64,000 nt of DNA from JAWLBM01 sp041687675 (lineage in GTDB: Bacteria; Pseudomonadota; Alphaproteobacteria; Rhizobiales; Pleomorphomonadaceae): positions 66,612 through 130,611 of the forward strand of contig JAWLBM010000008.1 in NCBI GenBank assembly GCA_041687675.1, given 5' to 3'. The position numbers and the translations under genes are program-made. Of the stretch, positions 1-8,126 are shown one piece after another. Position 1 is the first letter of the stretch. The number at the start of each line of letters is the position of its first letter. The notes under the pieces were generated by a model. That model worked only from the letters and a program-made list of their open reading frames with translations. It searched no databases and was not told where the DNA came from.

Positions 1-936
1 GGCGACCGACTTGAGATTGCCGCGGGTCTTGATGAACACCCCGGCGAGGCGCTTGACGTCGCGGGGCCGCGGCCGGTCGGTGATGAAGTGGCGGATCAGC
101 TTGAAGGCGATGTTCTCGGCGGTGAGGGGGCTTCGCGCCAGCCGCCTGAGGACCTGGATCCCCTGGTCGATCCCGGTGTCCTGGTAGGTTCGGCCCATGA
201 AGGCGATCGGACCCGGCTCGTGCCACTCGGGGCGGAAGATGAACTGGCCGCGGTTGGCGTCGCTGCCGCCGTCCCAGCCGTTGTCGGCCTCCCAGCGGCG
301 CACGTAGGACCAGCCGGTGAGGATTTTCGCAAGCGCTGCGACGTCGGTTTCCGTGTAGCCGGCGCCGCTGCCGACGGTGTAGAGCTCGAGCACCTCGCGG
401 GCGAGGTTCTCGTTGTTGCCCCGGCCCTTCCACCACAGCGCCTTCTGCGAGTTCGGGCCGATCGAGTCGGCGTTGTCGAGGAAGGCGAGGATGGCGGGAT
501 GCATCATCACGCCGAGCAGCATGTCGGTGAAGTTGCCGAACACGTGGCGGCGGATCACGTCCCGCTCGAGCTGGCCGACGAGGCCCAGCACCGCCTCGTT
601 CTTGCGCACCGACATGCTGAAGTGGTTGGACCAGAAGATCACCAGCCGCTCGGCGAAGCCGATCTCGGCGGCCATGTGCTTGTCCACCCGCGCCTCCATC
701 TCGGTGCGGAACAGGGCTTCGGCGGTCGAGAACTCGGTCGAGAGCCGCGCGGCGCCGGCGTAGTCCGGCAGCGAGGGGTCGTGGATCAGCACCTGTCCCG
801 GGCGGCGCGTCTCGCGGTCGAGGGCGGCGAGCGGATCGGCCGCGATGCGCGCGACGAGCCCCGGCTTGGGGCCCAGCCCGAAGCGCTGGACGATGCGCAG
901 CGCCGCCTTGTGTCCACGTGGCCTTCGAACCGCCAT
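1..936 (-). CDS. DUF1800 family protein, 3' part cut by window edge
   Basis: This minus-strand gene has its start codon at 934-936 and runs off the left edge, so only the first 312 codons are visible. The translation has the features of the DUF1800 family: an N-terminal helical part (RFGLGPKPGL), a WSNHF motif, the block GNNENLAREVLELYTVG, then LAKILTGWSYVRRW and a late ENIAFKLIRHFITDRP segment. The family is uncharacterised; its genes usually sit next to a DUF1501 gene, which would lie outside the window to the left. No signal peptide is obvious at this start. The family call is firm; the function is unknown. Confidence 0.85.
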   Translation of the reverse strand, partial: MAVRRPRGHKAALRIVQRFGLGPKPGLVARIAADPLAALDRETRRPGQVLIHDPSLPDYAGAARLSTEFSTAEALFRTEMEARVDKHMAAEIGFAERLVIFWSNHFSMSVRKNEAVLGLVGQLERDVIRRHVFGNFTDMLLGVMMHPAILAFLDNADSIGPNSQKALWWKGRGNNENLAREVLELYTVGSGAGYTETDVAALAKILTGWSYVRRWEADNGWDGGSDANRGQFIFRPEWHEPGPIAFMGRTYQDTGIDQGIQVLRRLARSPLTAENIAFKLIRHFITDRPRPRDVKRLAGVFIKTRGNLKSVA

Positions 937-1016
937 GCACCCGTCTCCCGCTGACCATCGGGGGAGGCGGACCCCTTGGACGGCAAGCGATCCACGGGTC
1001 CGCGACGAGGCCATCT

Positions 1017-1042
1017 GAGCACGCCGCGTTTAAGCGGCGCTC
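1017..1042 (-). terminator. Possible terminator hairpin after the SLC13 permease gene
   Basis: CGCCGC and GCGGCG (1022-1027 and 1034-1039) pair around a GTTTAA loop, and GAG/CTC can extend the stem across a small bulge. It lies about 50-75 nt beyond the stop of the minus-strand permease gene. There is no T-run, so this is only a candidate. Confidence 0.35.
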
Positions 1043-1057
1043 AGGATGCGCGGTGGC

Positions 1058-1070
1058 ATTCGAGTCGAAT
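1058..1070. promoter_or_regulatory. Perfect 13-bp palindrome ATTCGA-G-TCGAAT
   Basis: ATTCGAGTCGAAT is a perfect inverted repeat about the central base. It stands between the permease stop (1091) and the DUF1800 start (936), so it could be an operator for the DUF1800 gene. No regulator is implied by the sequence. Confidence 0.25.
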
Positions 1071-1090
1071 TTGAACGATCCGTCGGGCGG

Positions 1091-2923
1091 TCAGAGCGGC
1101 CAGACGAGGAGCAGCATCGGCACCGAGACGGCCAGCACCACCAGCTCGAGCGGCAGGCCCATGCGCCAGTAGTCGGAGAAGCGGAAGGCGCCGGGGCCCA
1201 TGATCAGGGTGTTGTTCTTGTGGCCGATCGGGGTGAGGAAGGCGCAGGAGGCGGCGATCGCCGCGCCCATCAGGAAGGTGTCCGGGTTGACGCCGAAGCG
1301 CTCTGCCACGTCGATCGCGATCGGCCCGGTGATGACGATGGTGGCGACATTGTTGAGGACGTCGGAAAGGGTCAGCGTCACCACCATGATGGCGACGAGG
1401 GCCACCACCGGCGGGGCGCCCTCGGTGAGGTCGACGATGGCCCCGGCGATCAGCGCGGTGCCGCCGACCTCCTCGAAGGCAATTCCGAGCGGCAGCAGGC
1501 AGGCCAGCATGACGATGATCGGCCACTCGATGATCGTGTAGAACTCGCGGGCGGGCACCAGCGCCAGCGCGGCGTAGGCGGCGACCGCCATCGCGATCGC
1601 CACCGCGAAGGAGAGCATGCCGGAGCTCGCCGCGCCGATGGCGAGCGCGAAGATGCCGACCGCCAGCGCCGCCTTCCTCGGGTCGAAGGGGGCGATGCCG
1701 AAGCGGTTCACCGCGACCAGGCCGAGCCGGTCGCGGGTCGCCGCGCTGCCGGCGCCCCGGCCGGTCAGCAGCAGTTCGTCGCCGGCGGCGATCGGCCGCT
1801 CGCCGACGCCGGTCCGGCTGACGGTGCCCGACCGGGAGATGCCGAGCAGCGTCATCGAGTGGCGCCGGCGCAGCCCGTAGCCCGCCGCCGATCGCCCGAC
1901 GAGGGGCGACGTGCCGAGCACGACCGCCTCGACGATCTCGGGCCCCTCGTGGCCGGCATCCTCCTCGGCCTCCCCGGCGGCGTCCTTCGCCCCGGCGGCC
2001 TCTCGCGCGTCGGCCACCTTGTCCTCGACGTTCTCCGGCTCGTTGCCGGCGATCTCGAGGTCGGTCGCCTTGACGAAGGCGGCGATGGCGTCCGCGGAGC
2101 CCTCGACCACCAGCACGTCGCCGCATTGGATCGCCGTCCGGCGCAGCCGCTTGCGCTTCGCCCGGCCGTCGCGGACGAGCCCGACGAGGATCACGTCCGC
2201 CGCCTCGGCCTCCTCGTCGAGCTCGGCGAAGACCCGTTCGATCAGCTTCGAGCCCTCGGGAACCACGAGTTCGGCCCGGAAGGAGGCGGGGTCGATCCGC
2301 GCCGTCCGGTCCTCTCGCCGCGGCACCAGCCGCCAGCCGGCCAGCGCGACGAAGGCGATGCCGGCGAGCGCCACGGCGGCGCCCACGGGCGTGAAGTCGA
2401 ACATGCCGTAGGCCTCGCCGAGGTGCCGCTCGCGCAGCGACGAGGCGATGATGTTGGGCGGGGTGCCGATCAGCGTCACCATGCCGCCGAGGATGGTGGC
2501 GAAGGCGAGCGGCATCAGCGTCAGCCCGGGCGGGCGGCCCGCCCGCCGCGCCGCCTGCACGTCGAGCGGCATCAGCATGGCCAGCGCCGCGACATTGTTG
2601 ATCACCGCCGACAGGGCCGCGCCGATGCCGCCGATGATGGCGATGTGCGTCCAGATCGACCGGCCCTCGGCCGCGGCGACCGGCGCGATCACCCCGAGCG
2701 CGCCGGAATTCTCGAAGGCCCGCGAGGCGACCAGCACCAGCGCCACGATCACCACCGCCGGGCTTGCGAAGCCCGAGAAGGCAGCCTCCTCCGGCACCAC
2801 GCCGATCGCGACGCCGATGAGAAGTCCGCCCGCGGCGACGAGGTCGTGGCGCACCCGGCCCCAGAGCAGCATGGCGAGGACGGCGCCGAACAGGGAGAAG
2901 AGGAGGATCTGGTCGGTGGTCAT
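1091..2923 (-). CDS. SLC13-family permease with two TrkA-C (RCK_C) domains
   Basis: A 610-residue inner-membrane transporter of the DASS/SLC13 type. Residues 1-200 hold several hydrophobic segments and the signature regions NNVAALAMLMP and IGTPPNIIA. Two cytoplasmic TrkA-C domains follow (about 205-290 and 325-395), then a second hydrophobic half with NNVATIVITGPIAI and a late SCAFLTPIGHKNN motif. This layout is usual for bacterial SLC13 proteins that carry inorganic anions such as sulfate or dicarboxylates; the substrate cannot be read from the sequence. The start lies 3 nt after the panE-like stop, so the two genes are co-transcribed and probably translationally coupled, as no good Shine-Dalgarno is present. 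Confidence 0.85.
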   Translation of the reverse strand: MTTDQILLFSLFGAVLAMLLWGRVRHDLVAAGGLLIGVAIGVVPEEAAFSGFASPAVVIVALVLVASRAFENSGALGVIAPVAAAEGRSIWTHIAIIGGIGAALSAVINNVAALAMLMPLDVQAARRAGRPPGLTLMPLAFATILGGMVTLIGTPPNIIASSLRERHLGEAYGMFDFTPVGAAVALAGIAFVALAGWRLVPRREDRTARIDPASFRAELVVPEGSKLIERVFAELDEEAEAADVILVGLVRDGRAKRKRLRRTAIQCGDVLVVEGSADAIAAFVKATDLEIAGNEPENVEDKVADAREAAGAKDAAGEAEEDAGHEGPEIVEAVVLGTSPLVGRSAAGYGLRRRHSMTLLGISRSGTVSRTGVGERPIAAGDELLLTGRGAGSAATRDRLGLVAVNRFGIAPFDPRKAALAVGIFALAIGAASSGMLSFAVAIAMAVAAYAALALVPAREFYTIIEWPIIVMLACLLPLGIAFEEVGGTALIAGAIVDLTEGAPPVVALVAIMVVTLTLSDVLNNVATIVITGPIAIDVAERFGVNPDTFLMGAAIAASCAFLTPIGHKNNTLIMGPGAFRFSDYWRMGLPLELVVLAVSVPMLLLVWPL

Positions 2924-2926
2924 GCG

Positions 2927-3856
2927 TCAGGCGGGGCCGGGGCGTCCCTGGCGGTGCAGCTTGAGGATCGCGTGGACCGCCGCGTTCGCCGGCGTCGGCA
3001 CCCCGAGCGCGCGGCCGAGATCGACCACCTTGCCGGCGAGCCAGTCGACCTCCAGCCGGTTTCCGCGCTCCAGGTCGTGCAGCATGGAGGCCTTGAAGCC
3101 GTGCGGGGTGCCGTCGGCGAAGGCGAGGCGGTCCTCGGCGAAGTCGGCCGGGATGGGCACCCCCCGGGCGCGGCCGACGTCGACCACCTCCTGCATCAGG
3201 GCGCGGAAGAAGGCGCGCGTCTCCGGGTCCTCGCGGATCGGGCCGAGCGGCATGCGCATCGAGGCGGTCGCGCCGGAGAGGCCGACCAGGAACACGAACT
3301 TCTGCCAGATCTCCCGCTCGATCGCCGGCGAGAGCGTGACGTCGATCCCCGCCGCCCCGGCGGCCACGACGAAGGCGGCGAGAGCCGGGTCGTCGGCGCC
3401 GTCGGGGCGGCCGCAGACGATGCGCGCGAAGGGGCTGGTGTGGCGGATCACGCCCGGGGCGGACAGCACCGCGGCGATGTAGGCGCTGCCTTGCACGATC
3501 GCCGCCTCGCCGAGGATCGGCGCGAGCCGCTCCAGGCTGTCGACGCCGTTCTGCAGCGAGACCACCCGCGTGCCGGGGCCGACCATCGGCCGGATCGCCT
3601 CGCCGGCGGCCTCCGTGTCCCAGAGCTTCACCGCGAACAGCACCACGTCCACCGGCCCTGCCGAGGCCGGGTCGTCCGTGGCCTTGGCGTCGGCGAGGTG
3701 GAGGTCGCCGTGGACGCTGTCGAGCCTGAGGCCGTTCTCCCGGATGGCCGAAAGGTTCGCCCCCCGGGCGACGAAGACGACGTCGTGGCCCGCCGCGGCG
3801 AGGCGCGCACCGAAATAGCCGCCCACCGCGCCGGCCCCCATCACCCCGATCCGCAT
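2927..3856 (-). CDS. panE: 2-dehydropantoate 2-reductase (PanE/ApbA family)
   Basis: This 309-residue cytosolic NADP-dependent reductase matches the PanE/ApbA family over its whole length. The Rossmann motif GAGAVGGYFGA is at residues 7-17, and the catalytic lysine of the C-terminal helical domain is K186 in EIWQKF. PanE converts ketopantoate to pantoate for coenzyme A synthesis, but many paralogs act on other 2-oxo acids. It is the first gene of a two-gene minus-strand operon with the SLC13 permease, which fits uptake and reduction of an organic acid as well as it fits pantothenate synthesis. The exact substrate is open. Confidence 0.8.
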   Translation of the reverse strand: MRIGVMGAGAVGGYFGARLAAAGHDVVFVARGANLSAIRENGLRLDSVHGDLHLADAKATDDPASAGPVDVVLFAVKLWDTEAAGEAIRPMVGPGTRVVSLQNGVDSLERLAPILGEAAIVQGSAYIAAVLSAPGVIRHTSPFARIVCGRPDGADDPALAAFVVAAGAAGIDVTLSPAIEREIWQKFVFLVGLSGATASMRMPLGPIREDPETRAFFRALMQEVVDVGRARGVPIPADFAEDRLAFADGTPHGFKASMLHDLERGNRLEVDWLAGKVVDLGRALGVPTPANAAVHAILKLHRQGRPGPA

Positions 3857-3956
3857 GCAGATGCCCCCGGCCGTCCCGCGTCAAGACGGCCGACCCTAGC
3901 ACGGCGCAACCGCGCCCGCGACACCGTGGCGGCTCCGCGCCGGCCGGCGGCGTCGG

Positions 3957-4253
3957 TCAGCGGACTTCGGCCACCACCTCGCCCGACACCGGGTCGGTGA
4001 CGCCGAGACCGCCGCCGAGGTCCTCCAGCATGTCGCGGAAGCCGTCGAGGATGCCGAGCATCCGGGGCCGGGCGGCGACGATGTCGTCGAAGCTGTCCCA
4101 CTCGGCGATGAAGCAATAGGAGCGATCGCCGGTCCGGATCAGGTGGCCGCGGCGGAAGCCCTTCATGTCGCGGTCGAAGCGCCGGTGCGCCTCGACGAAC
4201 TCCTCCTCCCGGCCGGGCTTGGTCCGAAACCGGACGGCATTGAACGCGGTCAT
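3957..4253 (-). CDS. Small dimeric alpha/beta-barrel (ABM-like) protein
   Basis: A 98-residue protein resembling antibiotic-biosynthesis-monooxygenase/DUF718-type ferredoxin-fold proteins: an N-terminal strand (FNAVRFRTKPG), a helix with EEFVEAHRRF, then RSYCFIAEWDSFDDI and a C-terminal helix. The ATG at 4251-4253 was chosen because AAAGGAGG stands 8 nt before it; longer forms in the frame start within sequence without such a site. Members of this fold act as small oxygenases or simply bind small molecules; no catalytic residue can be named here. It is monocistronic, upstream of nothing obviously related. Confidence 0.65.
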   Translation of the reverse strand: MTAFNAVRFRTKPGREEEFVEAHRRFDRDMKGFRRGHLIRTGDRSYCFIAEWDSFDDIVAARPRMLGILDGFRDMLEDLGGGLGVTDPVSGEVVAEVR

Positions 4254-4486
4254 GGCTGCCCCTCCTTTCCCGCGGGACCGGACGGCCGCGCCGGCACTCG
4301 GCCCCGCCCTGTCGATGATACGCCTCGCGTCGGCGGCCGACACCGCGTCCCGCAATGCCTGCGGCGGGCGCGCGACCCAAGGTGGAGGAGGACCCCGCAA
4401 TTCCGACAGGAAAGTCGTGCGCCGGGAAAGCGGCTTGCCGGATGGCTCCGCGCCGGGCGCATGGCGCACCGGCACCGCGGCCTGCG

Positions 4487-4500
4487 TTGACCTCGATCAA
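4487..4500. promoter_or_regulatory. FNR/FixK-type box TTGAC-CTCG-ATCAA
   Basis: TTGACCTCGATCAA fits the FNR/FixK consensus TTGAY-N4-RTCAA fully. It ends 65 nt before the cytochrome c start codon, a normal distance for a class II activator site. The match is seen directly; binding by a FixK/FnrN protein is inferred. Confidence 0.7.
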
Positions 4501-4565
4501 CACAGGATGGATGCTGCCATGGCAGTCTTTGCAGGCCAAGATGACAGCAGCCGGAGGAAGTCCAG

Positions 4566-4889
4566 ATGAAGCGAGTCAGCGTCCCACTTGCCAGCCTCGC
4601 CCTCGCCCTCGCCGCCGCCCCCGCCTCGGCCGAGGGCGACGCCGCGGCGGGAAAGGCCCTGGCGGAGGAGCACTGCGCCCGCTGCCACGACGTCTCCGCG
4701 GAGGGCGCCTTCAAGACCTACCCGCCGAGCTTCGCCTCCATCGCGGCCTTCCGCCCCACCGAGCAGATCTATTCCCGGATCGTCTTCCCGGTCACCCACT
4801 CCGGCATGCCGGACACCGCCTTCTACATGCTCAGCCGGGGAGAGGTGGACGACGTCGTCGCCTACATCGAGTCGCTGGAGCGGCCATAG
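4566..4889 (+). CDS. Small periplasmic class I cytochrome c
   Basis: A 107-residue protein with a clear signal peptide (KR, then about 15 hydrophobic residues, cut after ASA near residue 22). The mature part carries one haem site, CARCH, and a downstream HSGMPD that supplies the axial methionine. It is therefore a monohaem electron carrier of about 85 residues in the periplasm. The start is preceded by GGAGGAAG. An FNR/FixK-type box lies 65 nt upstream, so expression under low oxygen is likely. No oxidase or reductase gene adjoins it, so its partner is unknown. Confidence 0.85.
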   Translation: MKRVSVPLASLALALAAAPASAEGDAAAGKALAEEHCARCHDVSAEGAFKTYPPSFASIAAFRPTEQIYSRIVFPVTHSGMPDTAFYMLSRGEVDDVVAYIESLERP

Positions 4890-4944
4890 CCGCCCGCGCA
4901 GGACCCGCCCGCGCCAGGGCCTGCGGGCACGGCGGGAGGCCGCC

Positions 4945-5604
4945 ATGAGAGCCGTGGTCCTCACTCTACTCCTCGCCGCCGTCGTCGGCGGGTCCGCCCG
5001 GGCGGACGCCGGCGGGGACACCGAGGTGCGGCTGATTACCCCGCGCGAGGCGCCGTCGATCGCGGAGGGGTCCGTCGTCCTGAGGGTCAGCGGCATGCTC
5101 GACGCGGCGACATCCGACGCCGCGCTCGCGGCCCTCGGCGGGGTCGGGCCGGAGGTGGAGACCCTGATCGTCCATATCGACAGCCACGGCGGCGGCAGCA
5201 CGGCGACGCGGCGCATCATCGAGCGGCTGAGGTCGATGGTCGCCGGCGGGGTGCGGCTGCGCACCCTGGTCCACCAGGGGGACACCTGCGCCTCCGCCTG
5301 CCTGCTGGTGTTCCTGCAGGGCTCCGAGCGCTACGCCGGGAACGCCAGCGCCTGGGGGTTCCACGGCGCCTGCGCCGGCTCGGGCAACGTGCCGGCGCCC
5401 TGGGCGACGCGCCTGTTCGTCTCCGACCTCGCCGCGGCGGGCGTGTCCCCGGCCTTCCTGCGGCACCTCGACGAGACCGGCTGCCTCGCCGAGCCCGGCG
5501 TCTACTGGCTGAGCGGCTACGAGCTGCGGGAGGTCTGGCACGCCGGCATCATCACCCACCTCATCCCGGCCTGGCAGCCGGAGTTCCCTCGGCCGGGCCG
5601 CTAG
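4945..5604 (+). CDS. Secreted ClpP/crotonase-fold protein (COG3904-like)
   Basis: A 219-residue protein with an N-terminal signal peptide (cut near ARA-D at about residue 21). The core resembles the ClpP/crotonase fold of predicted periplasmic proteins: a beta strand TLIVHIDSHGGGS, then DTCASACLLVFLQG with a serine between two cysteines in the place of the nucleophile, and a later histidine in AWGFHG. The oxyanion-type GGG and the Ser/His pair suggest a peptidase, though an acidic third residue cannot be assigned. The start was set at the ATG behind GGGAGG; 55 nt separate it from the cytochrome c gene, so a shared transcript is possible. Confidence 0.6.
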   Translation: MRAVVLTLLLAAVVGGSARADAGGDTEVRLITPREAPSIAEGSVVLRVSGMLDAATSDAALAALGGVGPEVETLIVHIDSHGGGSTATRRIIERLRSMVAGGVRLRTLVHQGDTCASACLLVFLQGSERYAGNASAWGFHGACAGSGNVPAPWATRLFVSDLAAAGVSPAFLRHLDETGCLAEPGVYWLSGYELREVWHAGIITHLIPAWQPEFPRPGR

Positions 5605-5641
5605 AGGACCCTCGCGGCCGGGCCGCCCGCCTCGTCCGGGC

Positions 5642-6508
5642 TCAGCCGACCGGCCGGGCCTCGACGGCGACCACCCGCCTCTCGGGGCTCTTGCAGAGAT
5701 CGTAGATCGGGCAGCGTTCGCACTCCGGGCGGCGCGCCTTGCAGACGTAGCGGCCGTGCAGGATCAGCCAGTGGTGCGCGTGCAGCCGGTAGCGCTCCGG
5801 CACGATCTTCTCGAAGCCGAGCTCGACCTCCAGCGGCGTCCGGCCCGGCGCGAGGCCGAGACGGTTGCCGAGGCGGAAGATGTGGGTATCGACGGCGAAG
5901 GTCGGCTGGCGGAAGGCCTGGTTCAGCACCACGTTGGCGGTCTTGCGGCCGACGCCGGGCAGCTTCTCCAGCGCCTCCCGGTCCGCCGGCACCTCGCCGC
6001 CGTGGTCGCGCACCAGCGCCTCGGAGAGGGCGACGACGTTCTTCGCCTTGTTGCGGAAGAGGCCGATGGTCTTGATGAAGTCGCGCACCCGGTCCTCGCC
6101 GAGCGCCAGCATTGTCTCCGGCGTGTCCGCCGCCGCGAACAGCGCCCGGGTCGCCTTGTTGACGCCGGCGTCGGTCGCCTGCGCCGAGAGCACCACCGCG
6201 ACCAGCAGGGTGAAGGCGTTGACGTGCTCCAGTTCGCCCTTCGGCTCCGGCTCGATCGTCTCGAAGCGGTGGAAGATCGCCGCCACCTCCTCGGGGGTGT
6301 AGAGGGGCTTGGCCGGCCGCCTCGCCGCCTTGGCGGCCCTGGCCGGAACCTTGGCGGCCTTTCCGGCCGCCGCGGCGGCGGCCTTGACGCCGCGGGCAGC
6401 CACCCTGGCCGGGGCCTTCGCCGCGGCGGCGACCTTCCCGGTCCGGGACGGCGGGGCGAGCGGGGCATCGTCGGGAGAGGGCGGGGCGGGGGGCTTTGCG
6501 CGCTTCAT
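5642..6508 (-). CDS. nth: Endonuclease III with basic Ala/Lys/Pro tail
   Basis: A base-excision-repair DNA glycosylase/AP lyase that removes oxidised pyrimidines. From about residue 70 it is a full-length Nth: the helix-hairpin-helix LPGVGRKTANVV with catalytic K189, catalytic aspartate D207 in VDTHIFR, and the [4Fe-4S] cysteines C256, C263, C266 and C272 with the usual C-x6-C-x2-C-x5-C spacing. The first 70 residues are an added low-complexity tail rich in Ala, Lys, Arg and Pro, like a histone H1 tail. The ATG at 6506-6508 has GAGGAG 2 nt before it. The gene is divergent from the DUF2244 gene with only 22 nt between start codons. Confidence 0.92.
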   Translation of the reverse strand: MKRAKPPAPPSPDDAPLAPPSRTGKVAAAAKAPARVAARGVKAAAAAAGKAAKVPARAAKAARRPAKPLYTPEEVAAIFHRFETIEPEPKGELEHVNAFTLLVAVVLSAQATDAGVNKATRALFAAADTPETMLALGEDRVRDFIKTIGLFRNKAKNVVALSEALVRDHGGEVPADREALEKLPGVGRKTANVVLNQAFRQPTFAVDTHIFRLGNRLGLAPGRTPLEVELGFEKIVPERYRLHAHHWLILHGRYVCKARRPECERCPIYDLCKSPERRVVAVEARPVG

Positions 6509-6516
6509 CGCTCCTC

Positions 6517-6522
6517 TATAAT
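6517..6522 (+). promoter_or_regulatory. Consensus -10 box TATAAT of a probably leaderless promoter
   Basis: A perfect TATAAT ends 8 nt before the ATG at 6531, with a TTTGCG-like -35 about 16 nt upstream at 6495-6500. Transcription would start at or next to the ATG. No Shine-Dalgarno precedes this ATG; the GAGGAG nearby lies on the other strand and serves nth. Confidence 0.5.
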
Positions 6523-6530
6523 CACGTGCC

Positions 6531-7073
6531 ATGACCTCCGGCAATCCGCCCACCGACCCCGGCCCGGCCGCACCGCACGATCCCGACGCGCCGTTCTTCT
6601 CGGCGCGGCTGACGCCCTACCGCTCGCTCACCCCGCGCGGCTTCGTGGTGCTGATGGTCGTGGTCGGCCTCGTCTCCTTCGCCGCGGGCCTCCTGTTCCT
6701 GATGATCGGCGCCTGGCCGATCATGGGCTTCTTCGGCCTCGACGTTCTGATCATCTACGTCGCCTTCCGCCTCTCCTTCGGCCAGGCGCGGGCCTTCGAG
6801 GACATCCACGTGTCGGCGACCGACATCCACCTGATCCGGGTCGGCGCCCGCGGCGAGACCCAGGAGATCCACCTCAACCCGGCCTGGGCGCGGCTGGAGG
6901 TGAAGCGGATCGAGGACGAGGGCGTGGTCGGCCTCGCGCTGGTCTCGCACGGCCGCTCGGTGCCCGTCGGCGCCTTCCTCAACCCGCCGGACCGGGCGAG
7001 CTTCGCCGAGGCGCTCGGCCGGGCGCTCGCTGCCGCCCGCCGCGGCGGGCCGGATCCGCTGCCGGCGACCTGA
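6531..7073 (+). CDS. DUF2244 membrane protein
   Basis: A 180-residue protein of the DUF2244 family. A Pro-rich N-terminus is followed by SARLTPYRSLTPRGF, two adjacent membrane helices (about residues 42-85) and a cytoplasmic C-terminal domain with VSATDIHLIRV. The family is widespread in alphaproteobacteria and has no known function. It is divergent from nth and appears to be translated from a leaderless message. The neighbour downstream on the same strand is a DNA-alkylation repair gene, 76 nt away. Confidence 0.8.
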   Translation: MTSGNPPTDPGPAAPHDPDAPFFSARLTPYRSLTPRGFVVLMVVVGLVSFAAGLLFLMIGAWPIMGFFGLDVLIIYVAFRLSFGQARAFEDIHVSATDIHLIRVGARGETQEIHLNPAWARLEVKRIEDEGVVGLALVSHGRSVPVGAFLNPPDRASFAEALGRALAAARRGGPDPLPAT

Positions 7074-7149
7074 GGCGCGAGAAACGGGTGGGCGCCGCGG
7101 CCCGGCGCGCCTAGTCTCCGGCCAGATGCATCCGATGCGGAGCAACGCC

Positions 7150-8070
7150 ATGGACGCCCTTCTTCGCGATCCGGCGCCGGCCCATGCCGGCCTCGCCGAC
7201 CGGACCGACCTTCACCGCGGCTGCGAGGACTATGCCCTCGTCCGCGAGACCATCCGCTTCCTGTCGGAGTCCTGGCGCGAACAGCCTGACCTGGGGAGGA
7301 TCGCCGCCGCCGTCGGGGCCGACCCGGGCACGCTGCACCGCCTGTTCGTCCGCTGGGCCGGGCTGACGCCGAAGGCTTTCCTCCAGGCGCTGACGCTGGA
7401 CACCGCCCGGCGGATGCTCGACGACGCCCAGTCGGTGCTGGACACCGCCTACGAGGTGGGCCTCTCCGGCCCGGGCCGCCTGCACGACCTCTTCGTCACC
7501 CACGAGGCGATGAGCCCCGGCGCCTACAAGGCGCGGGGCGCCGGCCTTTCCATCGCCTGGGGCTTCCACCCCTCGCCCTTCGGCCTGGCGCTGGTGATGG
7601 CGACCGATCGGGGCCTCGCCGGCGTCGCCTTCGCCGACCCGGGCGAGGAGCGCGCCGCCTTCGAGGACATGGCCGCCCGCTGGCCGGCGGCGACCTATGT
7701 CGAGGACCCGGCAGCCACCGCGCCCTATGCCGCGCAGGTGTTCGACCCCGCCGAATGGCGGGCGGACCGGCCGCTCCGGCTGGTTTTCATCGGCTCCGAC
7801 TTCGAGGTCCGGGTGTGGGAGACGCTGCTCCGGATCCCGCGCGGGCGCGCCACCACCTACTCGGACATCGCCCGCCACATCGGCAATCCCGGCGCGGCCC
7901 GGGCCGTCGGCAGCGCGGTCGGGCGGAACCCGATCTCCTTCGTCGTCCCCTGCCACCGGGTGCTCGGCCGCCAGGGCGACCTTTGCGGCTACCACTGGGG
8001 CCTCACCCGCAAGAAGGCGATCCTCGGCTGGGAGAGCGGCGTCGCCGCCCGCCTCGGCGGCAGCGCCTGA
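7150..8070 (+). CDS. AraC-HTH / methylated-DNA-protein-cysteine methyltransferase (Ada-like)
   Basis: A 306-residue bifunctional DNA-repair and regulatory protein. The N-terminal third is an AraC-type helix-turn-helix domain (DLGRIAAAVGADPGTLHRLF, then LDTAYEVGLSG). The C-terminal part is the O6-alkylguanine methyltransferase domain with the acceptor cysteine in PCHRV and the DNA-contact block RGRATTYSDIARHIG. The zinc-binding phosphotriester-repair domain of classic Ada is missing, so methyl sensing must use the PCHRV cysteine. An in-frame ATG at 7126 is possible; 7150 is preferred because CGGAG lies 8 nt before it. Confidence 0.85.
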   Translation: MDALLRDPAPAHAGLADRTDLHRGCEDYALVRETIRFLSESWREQPDLGRIAAAVGADPGTLHRLFVRWAGLTPKAFLQALTLDTARRMLDDAQSVLDTAYEVGLSGPGRLHDLFVTHEAMSPGAYKARGAGLSIAWGFHPSPFGLALVMATDRGLAGVAFADPGEERAAFEDMAARWPAATYVEDPAATAPYAAQVFDPAEWRADRPLRLVFIGSDFEVRVWETLLRIPRGRATTYSDIARHIGNPGAARAVGSAVGRNPISFVVPCHRVLGRQGDLCGYHWGLTRKKAILGWESGVAARLGGSA

Positions 8071-8126
8071 GCCGACGCGCCGGCGCCGCTTGATCCGCGG
8101 GCCCCGAGCGGGCATGAACCGGCTCG

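Noticed and set aside
1041..4000. Long frames on both strands over the permease and reductase genes
   Set aside because: They lie out of frame with recognisable SLC13 and PanE proteins and give repetitive Arg/Pro/Gly sequences.
4588..4944. Upstream extension fusing cytochrome c region to the ClpP-fold gene in another frame
   Set aside because: The extension reads the cytochrome gene out of frame. The ATG at 4945 has a ribosome site and starts a signal peptide.
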